From Photobacterium angustum (GTDB taxonomy: Bacteria > Pseudomonadota > Gammaproteobacteria > Enterobacterales > Vibrionaceae), in contig NZ_MSCJ01000001.1 of the NCBI RefSeq assembly GCF_002954615.1, positions 248,001 to 312,000 on the forward strand: a DNA stretch of 64,000 nt, in the 5' to 3' direction. Of this stretch, positions 40,737 through 52,430 are shown one piece after another. A program made the translations under genes and the position numbers. The notes below the pieces were generated by a model, which saw nothing but the letters and a program-made list of their open reading frames with translations, was not told the DNA's origin and searched no databases. The stretch's first letter is position 1. Every line of letters begins with the position of its first letter.

Positions 40737-42070
40737 TTATAAAGCAGTATGGAATGGTGAGTTTATCTATTGTTAGTTTTTTATTAATAGCATCTTTGCT
40801 ATTTTCATTAGCCTCATCAAAACAAGTTTTTTATCAAATCAAGCGTGCTCAAAATACTATATTAGAACGCCAAGCATTCTGGAATGCTGAAGGTGGTTTA
40901 GAGTGTGCTTTTACTGAATTAAAGCAAAAAAATATAAAACCTACAGAATCGACATTTAGTCATGTATGTAATGATTTGGCACCTTCGTCTTCACTAATGA
41001 TCAACTCTTATCCAGATGTGGGTGAGCATACTGAATATCAATTGATAAGTCGTTATAGCCATGATGGTTCAATACAAGAGATTAACAAAAGTATTGGTTA
41101 TGGAGGTGGTGGTGTTCTTAGTACTATTGAAACAAGCGCGTCTATTGAATTAACTGGCTCTCAGCACTTTGTTCCAAATAAAACAGAGGATAAAGCTTCT
41201 GATGGAAAATATAAGTGTAAGTCTGTTGTATCTGGTGGCACGGTAAATTACGTCGCATCTATATCAGGGACTGACGAACATTTTTTCACAGTCGATTCAA
41301 CAACTAGTGCACATGGAGGTGGAGGATTAGGGGCTCCTTCTTTTGAATGTAATAGTGCCTATCTTTCCAATTTATTCGATCCTGCTAAACCGCCAAGTGC
41401 TTTTTCAATTACTCCTGTTAAAGGAGGGGATATTTTAGAGAATGAGACAGTTGATGTTTTTAAGGCGCTATTTAACAAAGATATATCAGAACATGCCTCG
41501 GTTAGGGAAGATATAAAAAACGATACTGTCGGTATTGTTATCGGTGATAATGCTTTAGATAAAACATCAGGAGGCTGGATTAAAAATTGTCATACGAAGG
41601 TTGATAATGCTTATAAAAACGGAAAAAGACGTATTTGGATTGATGGTAACTGTGCATTAACAGGAGCTATTTTTGGAACAGCTATTGAATCAAATAATGA
41701 TGAAGCAGTTCAGTTGATTGTATTTAATGGTGTTTTATTTACAAAGGCAGTTACTTATTTTAATGGAATTCTCTATCAGTACGTAAGTACTTCATTAGAT
41801 GTACTTACAGCTTGGGAAAATTTATTTAATGAAAGTACCGATATAGGTGTACTTCCAGGTAGTTTTCTACAAAGTCATCTGACAGCCGATTATGATCAGA
41901 TGCCCTTTTTAGCTGAAGGTTCCGTATATATTGATGGTGGCGTTGGAATTGATGCGATAGGAAGGACAATAAAGATTAATGGCTCAATTATTCCTTCTTA
42001 TAATAAAGGAAAAGTTACAAAACATAGCACCCAGTTAAAATGGGAAAAGGGATCTTGGCATGATTTCTAA
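40733..42070 (+). CDS. pilX: Large PilX-like minor pilin
   Basis: A 445-residue protein with a prepilin-like N-terminus IIKQYG|MVSLSIVSFLLIASLLFSLA. It lacks Glu at mature position 5, which is usual for PilX/GspK-type tip pilins. The GspK/PilX-like ERQAFWNAEGGLECAFTELKQ follows. The head is much larger than standard PilX (usually under 250 residues), with no recognised domain, and it contains several cysteines. The GTG start overlaps the pilW stop. By position it should sit at the pilus tip complex. Confidence 0.75.
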   Translation: MIIKQYGMVSLSIVSFLLIASLLFSLASSKQVFYQIKRAQNTILERQAFWNAEGGLECAFTELKQKNIKPTESTFSHVCNDLAPSSSLMINSYPDVGEHTEYQLISRYSHDGSIQEINKSIGYGGGGVLSTIETSASIELTGSQHFVPNKTEDKASDGKYKCKSVVSGGTVNYVASISGTDEHFFTVDSTTSAHGGGGLGAPSFECNSAYLSNLFDPAKPPSAFSITPVKGGDILENETVDVFKALFNKDISEHASVREDIKNDTVGIVIGDNALDKTSGGWIKNCHTKVDNAYKNGKRRIWIDGNCALTGAIFGTAIESNNDEAVQLIVFNGVLFTKAVTYFNGILYQYVSTSLDVLTAWENLFNESTDIGVLPGSFLQSHLTADYDQMPFLAEGSVYIDGGVGIDAIGRTIKINGSIIPSYNKGKVTKHSTQLKWEKGSWHDF

Positions 42071-42509
42071 TCAAAAAGGATTTAGCCTTCTAGAAAGTTT
42101 AATTGCTCTTGTTGTACTTTCAGTAGGTGTTCTAGGGCTTGTGAAATTACAAATATATATAGATAGAAAGGCTGATTTTGCATTGAACTCTTTGGAGGCA
42201 TTACAACTTGCAGAGGATAAGCTTGAGTTTTTTAGAGCAAGAGCAAATATCAGTGGTGGTACAAATACCTTATATTTTGATGACCCTGTTTTAGCTGATG
42301 GAAGTTATCCTATAGAAAACATTGTTGTCTCTGGCTCTTCATATACATTTAAGAGAAGTTGGGAGATAGAGGATAAAATGAAACCGGCAGGATCAACAAA
42401 TGCTGATGCAAAAGTTATTGCTGTTGACGTCCAATGGGTTGATCGATGGGGTAACACTTCTAATGTAGCGTTAAAAACATTATTTTCTCGTTACAGTGAA
42501 TTTGATTAA
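42060..42509 (+). CDS. pilV: Type IV minor pilin, PilV-like
   Basis: A 149-residue prepilin (MISNQKG|FSLLESLIALVVLSVGVLGL in part) with Glu5. PilV/GspI type is indicated by the KLQIYIDRKADFALNSLEAL stretch and AEDKLEFFRAR. It overlaps pilX by 11 nt and closes the operon; a terminator follows at 42541. Confidence 0.82.
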   Translation: MISNQKGFSLLESLIALVVLSVGVLGLVKLQIYIDRKADFALNSLEALQLAEDKLEFFRARANISGGTNTLYFDDPVLADGSYPIENIVVSGSSYTFKRSWEIEDKMKPAGSTNADAKVIAVDVQWVDRWGNTSNVALKTLFSRYSEFD

Positions 42510-42540
42510 CCCGCCTAAATTTTTGTCAAAAAATACTTTT

Positions 42541-42582
42541 AAAAGTCGTTTTGAATAAAAAACATTCAAACGATTTTTTTTT
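42541..42582 (+). terminator. Terminator after pilV
   Basis: A long stem AAAAGTCGTTTTGAAT with ATTCAAACGATTTTT, running into a T tract. It insulates the rRNA promoter just downstream. Confidence 0.75.
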
Positions 42583-42594
42583 ATTAAAAAAATA

Positions 42595-42622
42595 TTGTCA
42601 GCAAAGAAAATACTCCTATAAT
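42595..42622 (+). promoter_or_regulatory. rRNA operon P1-type promoter
   Basis: TTGTCA (42595-42600), 16 nt, TATAAT (42617-42622), followed by a GC-rich discriminator GCGTCCTC. An A/T-rich UP-element-like tract lies upstream. This is the classic layout of a stringently controlled rrn promoter. Confidence 0.8.
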
Positions 42623-42865
42623 GCGTCCTCACTGACACGGAGCAAGCCACTGGCTAGCAACGAAATCAGTATTGTTCTTTAATAATTTGACCATGCAATC
42701 TGTGTGGGCACTCGTTGAATAGTTAAGTCGAAAGATTTATCAATGATACTAGTGACCAAAACGATAGAAATATCGGCACAGTCAATTCAAATATCCTAAC
42801 TAGCTTCTAGTTAGTGGTATTTTAACAGTATTCATTGAGCCGTTTCTTCGGAAACAACAAAACTT
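42623..42865 (+). other. rRNA leader
   Basis: A leader of about 240 bp between the promoter and 16S. It contains a boxA-like TTCTTTAATAATTTG near 42676, the usual antitermination element, and no gene. Confidence 0.6.
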
Positions 42866-44410
<1,545 letters not shown>

Positions 44411-44509
44411 CCTAAAGACTTACTGTTTAATGCAGTGTCCACACAGATTGCTTGGTTAAAATGTAAGAGAGCCACTTAATGTTGCCCAACAACATTAAGT
44501 ATGAACATT

Positions 44510-44585
44510 GTCCCGTTCGTCTAGAGGCCTAGGACACCGCCCTTTCACGGCGGTAACAGGGGTTCGACTCCCCTACGGGACGCCA
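44510..44585 (+). tRNA. tRNA-Glu (TTC)
   Basis: A 76-nt cloverleaf with anticodon TTC in loop CTTTCAC, T-loop GGTTCGA and encoded CCA. It lies in the 16S-23S spacer. Confidence 0.96.
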
Positions 44586-44587
44586 AT

Positions 44588-44663
44588 GGGTCGTTAGCTC
44601 AGTTGGTAGAGCAGTTGACTTTTAATCAATTGGTCGCAGGTTCGAATCCTGCACGACCCACCA
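44588..44663 (+). tRNA. tRNA-Lys (TTT)
   Basis: 76 nt, anticodon TTT in loop CTTTTAA, encoded CCA. Two bases separate it from tRNA-Glu. Confidence 0.96.
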
Positions 44664-44694
44664 TTTCCTTTCCACGAAGGAAAGCTAGTTTGAT

Positions 44695-44712
44695 TTCACT
44701 TTTTAAAGTGAA
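44695..44712 (+). repeat. Spacer hairpin 1
   Basis: TTCACTTTTTAAAGTGAA, an inverted repeat between tRNA-Lys and tRNA-Val. Related hairpins recur at 45088, 45196 and 48397. Confidence 0.6.
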
Positions 44713-44732
44713 AAACAAATAGCAACTATCGT

Positions 44733-44808
44733 GGGCGATTAGCTCAGTTGGGAGAGCACCTCCCTTACAAGGAGGGGGTCACTGGTTCGAGCCCGGTATC
44801 GCCCACCA
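44733..44808 (+). tRNA. tRNA-Val (TAC)
   Basis: 76 nt, anticodon TAC in loop CTTACAA, encoded CCA. Confidence 0.96.
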
Positions 44809-44832
44809 CTTCTTTCTCAAGAAGTAAAATAT

Positions 44833-44908
44833 GGGGCTATAGCTCAGCTGGGAGAGCGCTTCGCTGGCAGCGAAGAGGTCAGCGGTTCGATCCCGCTTAG
44901 CTCCACCA
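44833..44908 (+). tRNA. tRNA-Ala (GGC)
   Basis: 76 nt, anticodon GGC in loop CTGGCAG, encoded CCA. The GGC isoacceptor is used here, rather than the TGC form common in rRNA spacers. Confidence 0.95.
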
Positions 44909-45243
44909 CTTTCTAAAGACATTCCTATGAGTGTGATTAAAAAGTGGATCTTTAAATAGAAACACAATGCTCTTTAACAATCTGGAAAGCTGACTAGTAA
45001 ATTCAATCGAAAGATTGATTTTAAAAAATGTTCTTCGAAAGAAGAACGAGTTCTCAAAACATACACATTCAAGTGTCTGTGTTTGCTTTCACTTTTTAAA
45101 AGTGAAGACAAATAAATGAGTCCGGCGAAAAACCAACGTTTAATACTTTCTTGATCGAAGTGTTGAACACAAACCTTGGTTGTTTGACCAACTTACTCCA
45201 CTTTTTAAGTGGAGACTAAGAGCGAAACCTCTTGGGGTTGTAT
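44909..45243 (+). other. 16S-23S spacer, distal part
   Basis: 335 bp with a boxA-like TGCTCTTTAACAATCTGG at 44969. It also holds hairpins at 45088-45106 (TTCACTTTTTAAAAGTGAA) and 45196-45214 (CTCCACTTTTTAAGTGGAG), plus the 5' arm of the 23S processing stem near 45226. No gene is seen. Confidence 0.65.
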
Positions 45244-48134
<2,891 letters not shown>

Positions 48135-48266
48135 TACAACACCCAAGGGGTTTTATCTCGTAAAGAGAAAAGCGGACTCCAAAGTACACTTGAACGTGTA
48201 GAGAACACTAGTTAGATTTTCCCAGATTGCTATTTATTGTCTAATGACAATAAATAAAACCGAATT

Positions 48267-48386
48267 TGCTTGGCGACCATAGCGTTATGGACCCACCTGA
48301 TCCCATGCCGAACTCAGTAGTGAAACGTAATAGCGCCGATGGTAGTGTGGGGTCTCCCCATGTGAGAGTAGGACATCGCCAGGCTT
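48267..48386 (+). rRNA. rrf: 5S ribosomal RNA
   Basis: 120 nt, from TGCTTGGCGACCATAGC to the closing CGCCAGGCT. The core CCCATGCCGAACTCAG and GATGGTAGTGTGGGG are conserved. Confidence 0.95.
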
Positions 48387-48396
48387 TGAATTTTCT

Positions 48397-48417
48397 TTCA
48401 CTTTTATAAAAAGTGAA
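48397..48417 (+). repeat. Spacer hairpin 4
   Basis: TTCACTTTTATAAAAAGTGAA, an inverted repeat between 5S and tRNA-Asp, of the same design as those in the 16S-23S spacer. Confidence 0.55.
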
Positions 48418-48484
48418 GACAAAAAGTTAAGATACTTGTTCTGAACTACGGATATCGGATAAAACGAAAGTTTTATCTCCGTGT

Positions 48485-48561
48485 GGAGCGGTAGTTCAGT
48501 TGGTTAGAATACCGGCCTGTCACGCCGGGGGTCGCGGGTTCGAGTCCCGTCCGCTCCGCCA
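48485..48561 (+). tRNA. tRNA-Asp (GTC)
   Basis: 77 nt with anticodon GTC in loop CTGTCAC, acceptor GGAGCGG/CCGCTCC and encoded CCA. It is the intact gene from which the downstream copies appear to derive. Confidence 0.96.
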
Positions 48562-48570
48562 CTTATATTA

Positions 48571-48599
48571 AGCCCTAGTCGAAAGACTAGGGCTTTTTT
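48571..48599 (+). terminator. Terminator after tRNA-Asp
   Basis: AGCCCTAGTC-GAAA-GACTAGGGCT followed by Ts. Confidence 0.85.
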
Positions 48600-48633
48600 A
48601 CATTTGGAATAAATGAGTTAAATGTATTTGAGT

Positions 48634-48742
48634 GAGTTGGTAGTTCAGTTTGTTAGCCTCTTTATTGAAGAGCTTAGCGGCCTGTCACGCTGGGGAGCGC
48701 GGGTTCGAGTCCCGCTTGAGCGCAAGCCCGGCCGTTCCGCCA
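48634..48742 (+). pseudogene. tRNA-Asp-like sequence, copy 1, with hairpin insertions
   Basis: 109 nt against 77 in the true tRNA. The D-arm start GGTAGTTCAGTT, the anticodon loop CTGTCAC, the T-arm CGCGGGTTCGAGTCCCGC and the CCA are kept. A hairpin CTCTT-TATTG-AAGAG is inserted after the D-arm, and a second hairpin GCTTG-AGCG-CAAGC after the T-arm. The 5' acceptor (GAGTTGG) no longer pairs well with CCGTTCC. It is unlikely to be a working tRNA. Confidence 0.75.
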
Positions 48743-48751
48743 CTTATATTA

Positions 48752-48780
48752 AGCCCTAGTCGAAAGACTAGGGCTTTTTT
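48752..48780 (+). terminator. Terminator between the two tRNA-like copies
   Basis: The same hairpin as at 48571, perfectly preserved, with a T run. Confidence 0.8.
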
Positions 48781-48814
48781 ACATTTGGAATAAATGAGTT
48801 AAATGTAATTGAGT

Positions 48815-48923
48815 GAGTTGGTAGTTCAGTTGGTTAGCCTCTTTATTGGAGAGCTTAGCGGCCTGTCACGCAGGGGATCGCGGGTTCGAGTCCCGCTTGA
48901 GCGCAAGCCCGGCCGTTCCGCCA
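48815..48923 (+). pseudogene. tRNA-Asp-like sequence, copy 2, with hairpin insertions
   Basis: 109 nt, differing from copy 1 at only a few positions. The inserted hairpin arm reads GAGAG instead of AAGAG, so pairing with CTCTT is kept by a G-U pair. The T-arm and CCA are intact. Confidence 0.75.
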
Positions 48924-48932
48924 CTTATTAAG

Positions 48933-48963
48933 AAGCCTCGCTAGTAATAGCGAGGTTTTTTTT
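48933..48963 (+). terminator. Terminator after copy 2
   Basis: AAGCCTCGCTA-GTAA-TAGCGAGG followed by eight Ts. Its sequence differs from the two upstream terminators. Confidence 0.85.
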
Positions 48964-48984
48964 CGTCTGTAGAAAGTGGAAATG

Positions 48985-49070
48985 ATAGTGTGTAGTTAAG
49001 CTTTTATTGCGAAGCTTAGGCAAGTCCAGCACTTTCGACCACTTATTTAAGAACTCAGTAGAGCTTTTTT
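48985..49070 (+). pseudogene. Third, strongly decayed tRNA-like remnant
   Basis: GTGTGTAGTTAAG, then CTTTTATTGCGAAGCTTAGG and a CCACTTATTTAAGA tail align loosely with the two upstream copies (CTCTTTATTG-GAGAGCTTAGCGG, CCACTTAT-TAAG). A weak, disrupted hairpin with Ts follows. Confidence 0.45.
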
Positions 49071-49093
49071 GTATGACTGATTATTGATAAGTA

Positions 49094-50446
49094 TCATATA
49101 GTTATCAGCTTAGACTTGTGTTTTATGCTGTGTTGGAAACGAAGGTAAAGCGTTAATGCAATAATAAAAGTGCTTAACTCTGCGATAGGTAAAGCAAAAA
49201 GAAACGGGATGCTTGGAATAAAATTTGTGAAGAGTAGAAGTAGTGATACAGGTAAAACTAACCCTCTTGATAAAGCGATAATAGATGATTGAAGAGGACA
49301 ATGCATCGCTGTGAAATAACAAGATAGTAAGACATTTATTCCGCTAAAGATAAAACAGGGCCATATAACGCCAATATAACTTAATGCCAATTGATAGGCG
49401 TCAGATTCTGTATTTTCAATGAAAAGCTTCGTTATTGAATCTGATACAGACAGCGCACTTACTATTAATAGTGTACTAATACTTATCACGGTAACGGTAG
49501 CTAAAAGCATGAATTGGTTTATGCGTGTGAAATTTCTTGCTCCATAGTTTTGGCTTACCAGTATATGAAGAGCATCGATAATGCCGTAAAACAGCATCAT
49601 GCTAATAAATAACATATAGTTTGCGACAGCGAAGCCTGAGATAGCGGTATTGCCCTGCTCTTTCATCAACAGCCAATGAATAGTGAAAATAACAATACCT
49701 ACAGAAATTTCATTGATATATTCTGAAATCCCATTAAGTAACCCTCTGAAGTAAGGCTTCACGCTCGAATAACAGAGCTGAAATTTAATCAATCTTTGTT
49801 TCTTAGTGAAAAAAGTACAGAGGACTAATAGCTGTATTATCTGTGCTATACCTGTTGCCCAAGCGGCTGATTGAATTCCCCACTGAAAATAGCCAAGAAA
49901 AAGAACATCAAGCATAATATTAACGATAGAGCCCAAGACTAAAGCTGTTGTTGCTAGAGTTGGAAAGCCATCTGCGCGTACAAAATAATATAAAACCATC
50001 GTGGTTAGTTGAATGATGAGCACGACTGATATTACTTGGAAGTAAGCTTGAGTAAGGGGGGCTAATTGTTCATCAACACCAAGAAATAAAAATAAACTCT
50101 TATTGAAAAATAAACTAATAATCGCCATCAAGGTAGCGAATAAAAAAATAGAGATTAACGATAAGGTAAAAATACCATTAGCCTCTTTATAGTTTCCTTC
50201 TCCGATAAATTTTCCTGCAGTAACTGTCCCACCAATAGCCACCATTAGACCCAATGCAAACATGAATGTGATGTAGGGAATAAGAATATTGATAGCAGCT
50301 AAAGCTTGAGGACCCAGATATTTACCTACAAAGATCCCATCGACCAAACTTGCAGTAGTAATAGCAAGTAATGCAATGAGTGCAGGAAAAGCAAACAGGA
50401 AAAAAGTACTAATGATAGGGCCTTGAGTGACCTTGTTATACGTCAT
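49094..50446 (-). CDS. MATE-family efflux transporter, candidate siderophore exporter
   Basis: A 450-residue integral membrane protein with about 12 hydrophobic spans and the MATE pattern of two homologous halves. It has GPIISTFFLFAFPALIALLA at the start, and VDGIFVGKYLGPQALAAINI, the typical first-helix MATE motif. MATE proteins export small organic molecules with Na+ or H+ influx. It is divergent from the siderophore synthesis operon across 193 bp containing a Fur-like box. Exporting the siderophore is therefore the natural inference; a general drug-efflux role cannot be excluded. Confidence 0.85.
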   Translation of the reverse strand: MTYNKVTQGPIISTFFLFAFPALIALLAITTASLVDGIFVGKYLGPQALAAINILIPYITFMFALGLMVAIGGTVTAGKFIGEGNYKEANGIFTLSLISIFLFATLMAIISLFFNKSLFLFLGVDEQLAPLTQAYFQVISVVLIIQLTTMVLYYFVRADGFPTLATTALVLGSIVNIMLDVLFLGYFQWGIQSAAWATGIAQIIQLLVLCTFFTKKQRLIKFQLCYSSVKPYFRGLLNGISEYINEISVGIVIFTIHWLLMKEQGNTAISGFAVANYMLFISMMLFYGIIDALHILVSQNYGARNFTRINQFMLLATVTVISISTLLIVSALSVSDSITKLFIENTESDAYQLALSYIGVIWPCFIFSGINVLLSCYFTAMHCPLQSSIIALSRGLVLPVSLLLLFTNFIPSIPFLFALPIAELSTFIIALTLYLRFQHSIKHKSKLITI

Positions 50447-50572
50447 GATTTTTATGTTTTATGAATGAGCTTAATTATCCATTTTGAAGAGTTTCAATCA
50501 TAAGTACGAGCGTTGAAGTGCCACGCTTTGCTTCCGCATACATTTTTGTGTAACAAATGTAATCATTGTTGA

Positions 50573-50591
50573 AATGAGAATTAATATCATT
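50573..50591. promoter_or_regulatory. Fur box between the MATE gene and asbA
   Basis: TGAGAAT-T-AATATCA is a 7-1-7 near-palindrome, close to TGATAAT-N-ATTATCA (13 of 15 positions by eye, flanks included). It lies about 50 bp before asbA and 127 bp before the MATE gene start, so it could control both. Confidence 0.6.
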
Positions 50592-50639
50592 AAGAATCTT
50601 TAACTAATTTCTTATTTATCAATAAATAGTCGGTTCAAC

Positions 50640-52430
50640 ATGATGTTAACAGCAAAAAAAATAGCTGAAGTCGCTTCATTTCAGGCCCTCTTTAATTGTT
50701 ACTTAAAAGAATGTAAGCAAGATTCATGGTACCGAGTTGATGCGTGGATGGAGAAAAATGAATTATGTTGTTCACCATCGTGTCAGTGGGTTATTGAAAT
50801 AAACTTGCCTATAGAACATGTAGTTATTGCCGTTGAAGTGACTTATAAAACCATTGTTGGTCGCCATGCTTTTGGTGATATTTGGTTAAAAAATAATGAT
50901 GAAAATTGGTATACCATCTCTGAAAAAGAAGCTGCAATTACGCTTTTAGATTCATTTTTTGAGCAAAAGACAATGTCACTGAAAAAACAGGAACTATTGA
51001 TTCGCCTGTTAGAAAGTATGTCGCTCATGGAGTATTTCTTGGCGGAAAATATGACAAAAAATGCACCGCCTTCTCGTTGTTTTATTGATGCTGAACAGAG
51101 TTTAGTTTTTGGACATTGGCAACATCCGACGCCTAAAAGTCGTCAAGGGATGCTTGATTTTCATCATCAATATTATGCGCCTGAATTAAAAGGGGAGTTT
51201 GCACTTCATTACTTTAATGTTGCCCGCTCTTTGATTTGCCAGCGCTCAGCATTATCAATTTCAGCTGAAGAGATCATTGCTTCTTCTCTCGAAACCGCAG
51301 ACTTACAAATTTCAGATGAGTTTATAGTATTGCCTATGCATCCGCTGCAAGCGCAAAAATTATTACATGATCCTGCTATTCTGGATTTAATGACTCAGGG
51401 GCTAATTATTGATAGCGGACAGCATGGTTGTAAGTTCACAGCAACGTCCTCTGTGAGATCGCTATACAGTGCGCATTTATCTTGGATGTATAAGTTTTCG
51501 ATACCGGTAAAAATTACGAATTCTCTTAGGGTAAATAAACGTCATGAACTTGATGCTGGCGTAGTTATGGCTGGGTTGTATCGTAAGACAGGATTTAGTT
51601 GTGATTATCCTAGCTTTAATGTTGTGACAGATCCTGCATACGTCACCGTATTATTACCAGAGCAAGAAGAAAGTGGTTTTGAAACTATTATTCGAGAAAA
51701 TCCATTTCAGGCGGGTCAAGATCAGGATGTTCTTACTATTGCAGCATTGACACAAGATCCGCTGCCAAATCAAGCATCGTTATTAGCCTCTATTATTGTT
51801 GGGTTGGCAACGAAAGAGCATTGCTCTGAATCTCATGTAGCGATGCGATGGTTTGCCCGTTATTGGGATTGTGCGATAGATCCTATGATCCGTTTGTATG
51901 ATGAGCATGGCATTGCGTTAGAAGCACACCAACAAAATAGCGTTATTCAATTAGAGACTGGTTATCCATCGAATTATTATTTCCGAGATAACCAAGGTTT
52001 CTATTTATCAAAAAGCTATCGTAGTTATTTAGAAGGTATGGAGCCTGAATCTAGCCGTGTCCATGACTTGTATTTTGATGATGAAATGATCTGCGAGCGA
52101 TTCACTTATTATTTAATGATCAACCATCTCTTTTCGATTATTGGTCGACTAGGCGCTGATCATATTATTGATGAAGCTTTATTACTGAATTTTGTTAAGC
52201 AACGGCTCACTGCATTACATAAATCATTACTGGGTGGCGGTAAATTATTTGTAGAGCAATTACTAACAAATAAGCAATGGGCAATGAAAGCGAATTTACT
52301 GACACGTGTTCACGATGTCGATGAATTAATGGTTGAGAACGAACAGGCGATTTATTGCTACATCGATAATCCATTTATAACAGCTGATACCACAAATCAG
52401 AAAAAGGAGGTATCAGATGCCATTGCCTAA
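50640..52430 (+). CDS. asbA: NIS siderophore synthetase, AsbA-like
   Basis: A 596-residue IucA/IucC-family ATP-dependent synthetase. In petrobactin synthesis AsbA joins citrate to spermidine. Visible family motifs are GHWQHPTPKSRQG (residues 158-170), LPMHPLQAQKLL, ATSSVRSLYSAH, KITNSLRVNKRHEL, and the C-terminal EAHQQNSVIQLE followed by FRDNQG. The ATG pair at 50640/50643 has only a weak ribosome site. Its stop overlaps the start of the second synthetase by 14 nt. The assignment as AsbA rests on gene order; by sequence alone it is an NIS synthetase. Confidence 0.85.
   Translation: MMLTAKKIAEVASFQALFNCYLKECKQDSWYRVDAWMEKNELCCSPSCQWVIEINLPIEHVVIAVEVTYKTIVGRHAFGDIWLKNNDENWYTISEKEAAITLLDSFFEQKTMSLKKQELLIRLLESMSLMEYFLAENMTKNAPPSRCFIDAEQSLVFGHWQHPTPKSRQGMLDFHHQYYAPELKGEFALHYFNVARSLICQRSALSISAEEIIASSLETADLQISDEFIVLPMHPLQAQKLLHDPAILDLMTQGLIIDSGQHGCKFTATSSVRSLYSAHLSWMYKFSIPVKITNSLRVNKRHELDAGVVMAGLYRKTGFSCDYPSFNVVTDPAYVTVLLPEQEESGFETIIRENPFQAGQDQDVLTIAALTQDPLPNQASLLASIIVGLATKEHCSESHVAMRWFARYWDCAIDPMIRLYDEHGIALEAHQQNSVIQLETGYPSNYYFRDNQGFYLSKSYRSYLEGMEPESSRVHDLYFDDEMICERFTYYLMINHLFSIIGRLGADHIIDEALLLNFVKQRLTALHKSLLGGGKLFVEQLLTNKQWAMKANLLTRVHDVDELMVENEQAIYCYIDNPFITADTTNQKKEVSDAIA

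Larger units (their letters stand above)
48561..48922 (+). repeat. Two tandem 181-bp units with tRNA-Asp-like sequence
   Basis: Unit 1 (48561-48741) and unit 2 (48742-48922) are near-identical. Each contains a terminator hairpin, an AT-rich linker (CATTTGGAATAAATGAGTTA) and a tRNA-Asp-like body. The matching offsets of terminator and tRNA-like body (181 bp each) show tandem duplication. Confidence 0.85.

Noticed and set aside
48561..48922. Direct repeats resembling a short CRISPR-like array
   Set aside because: The repeat units are 181 bp, contain tRNA-like and terminator sequence, and there are no spacers of regular size or cas genes.
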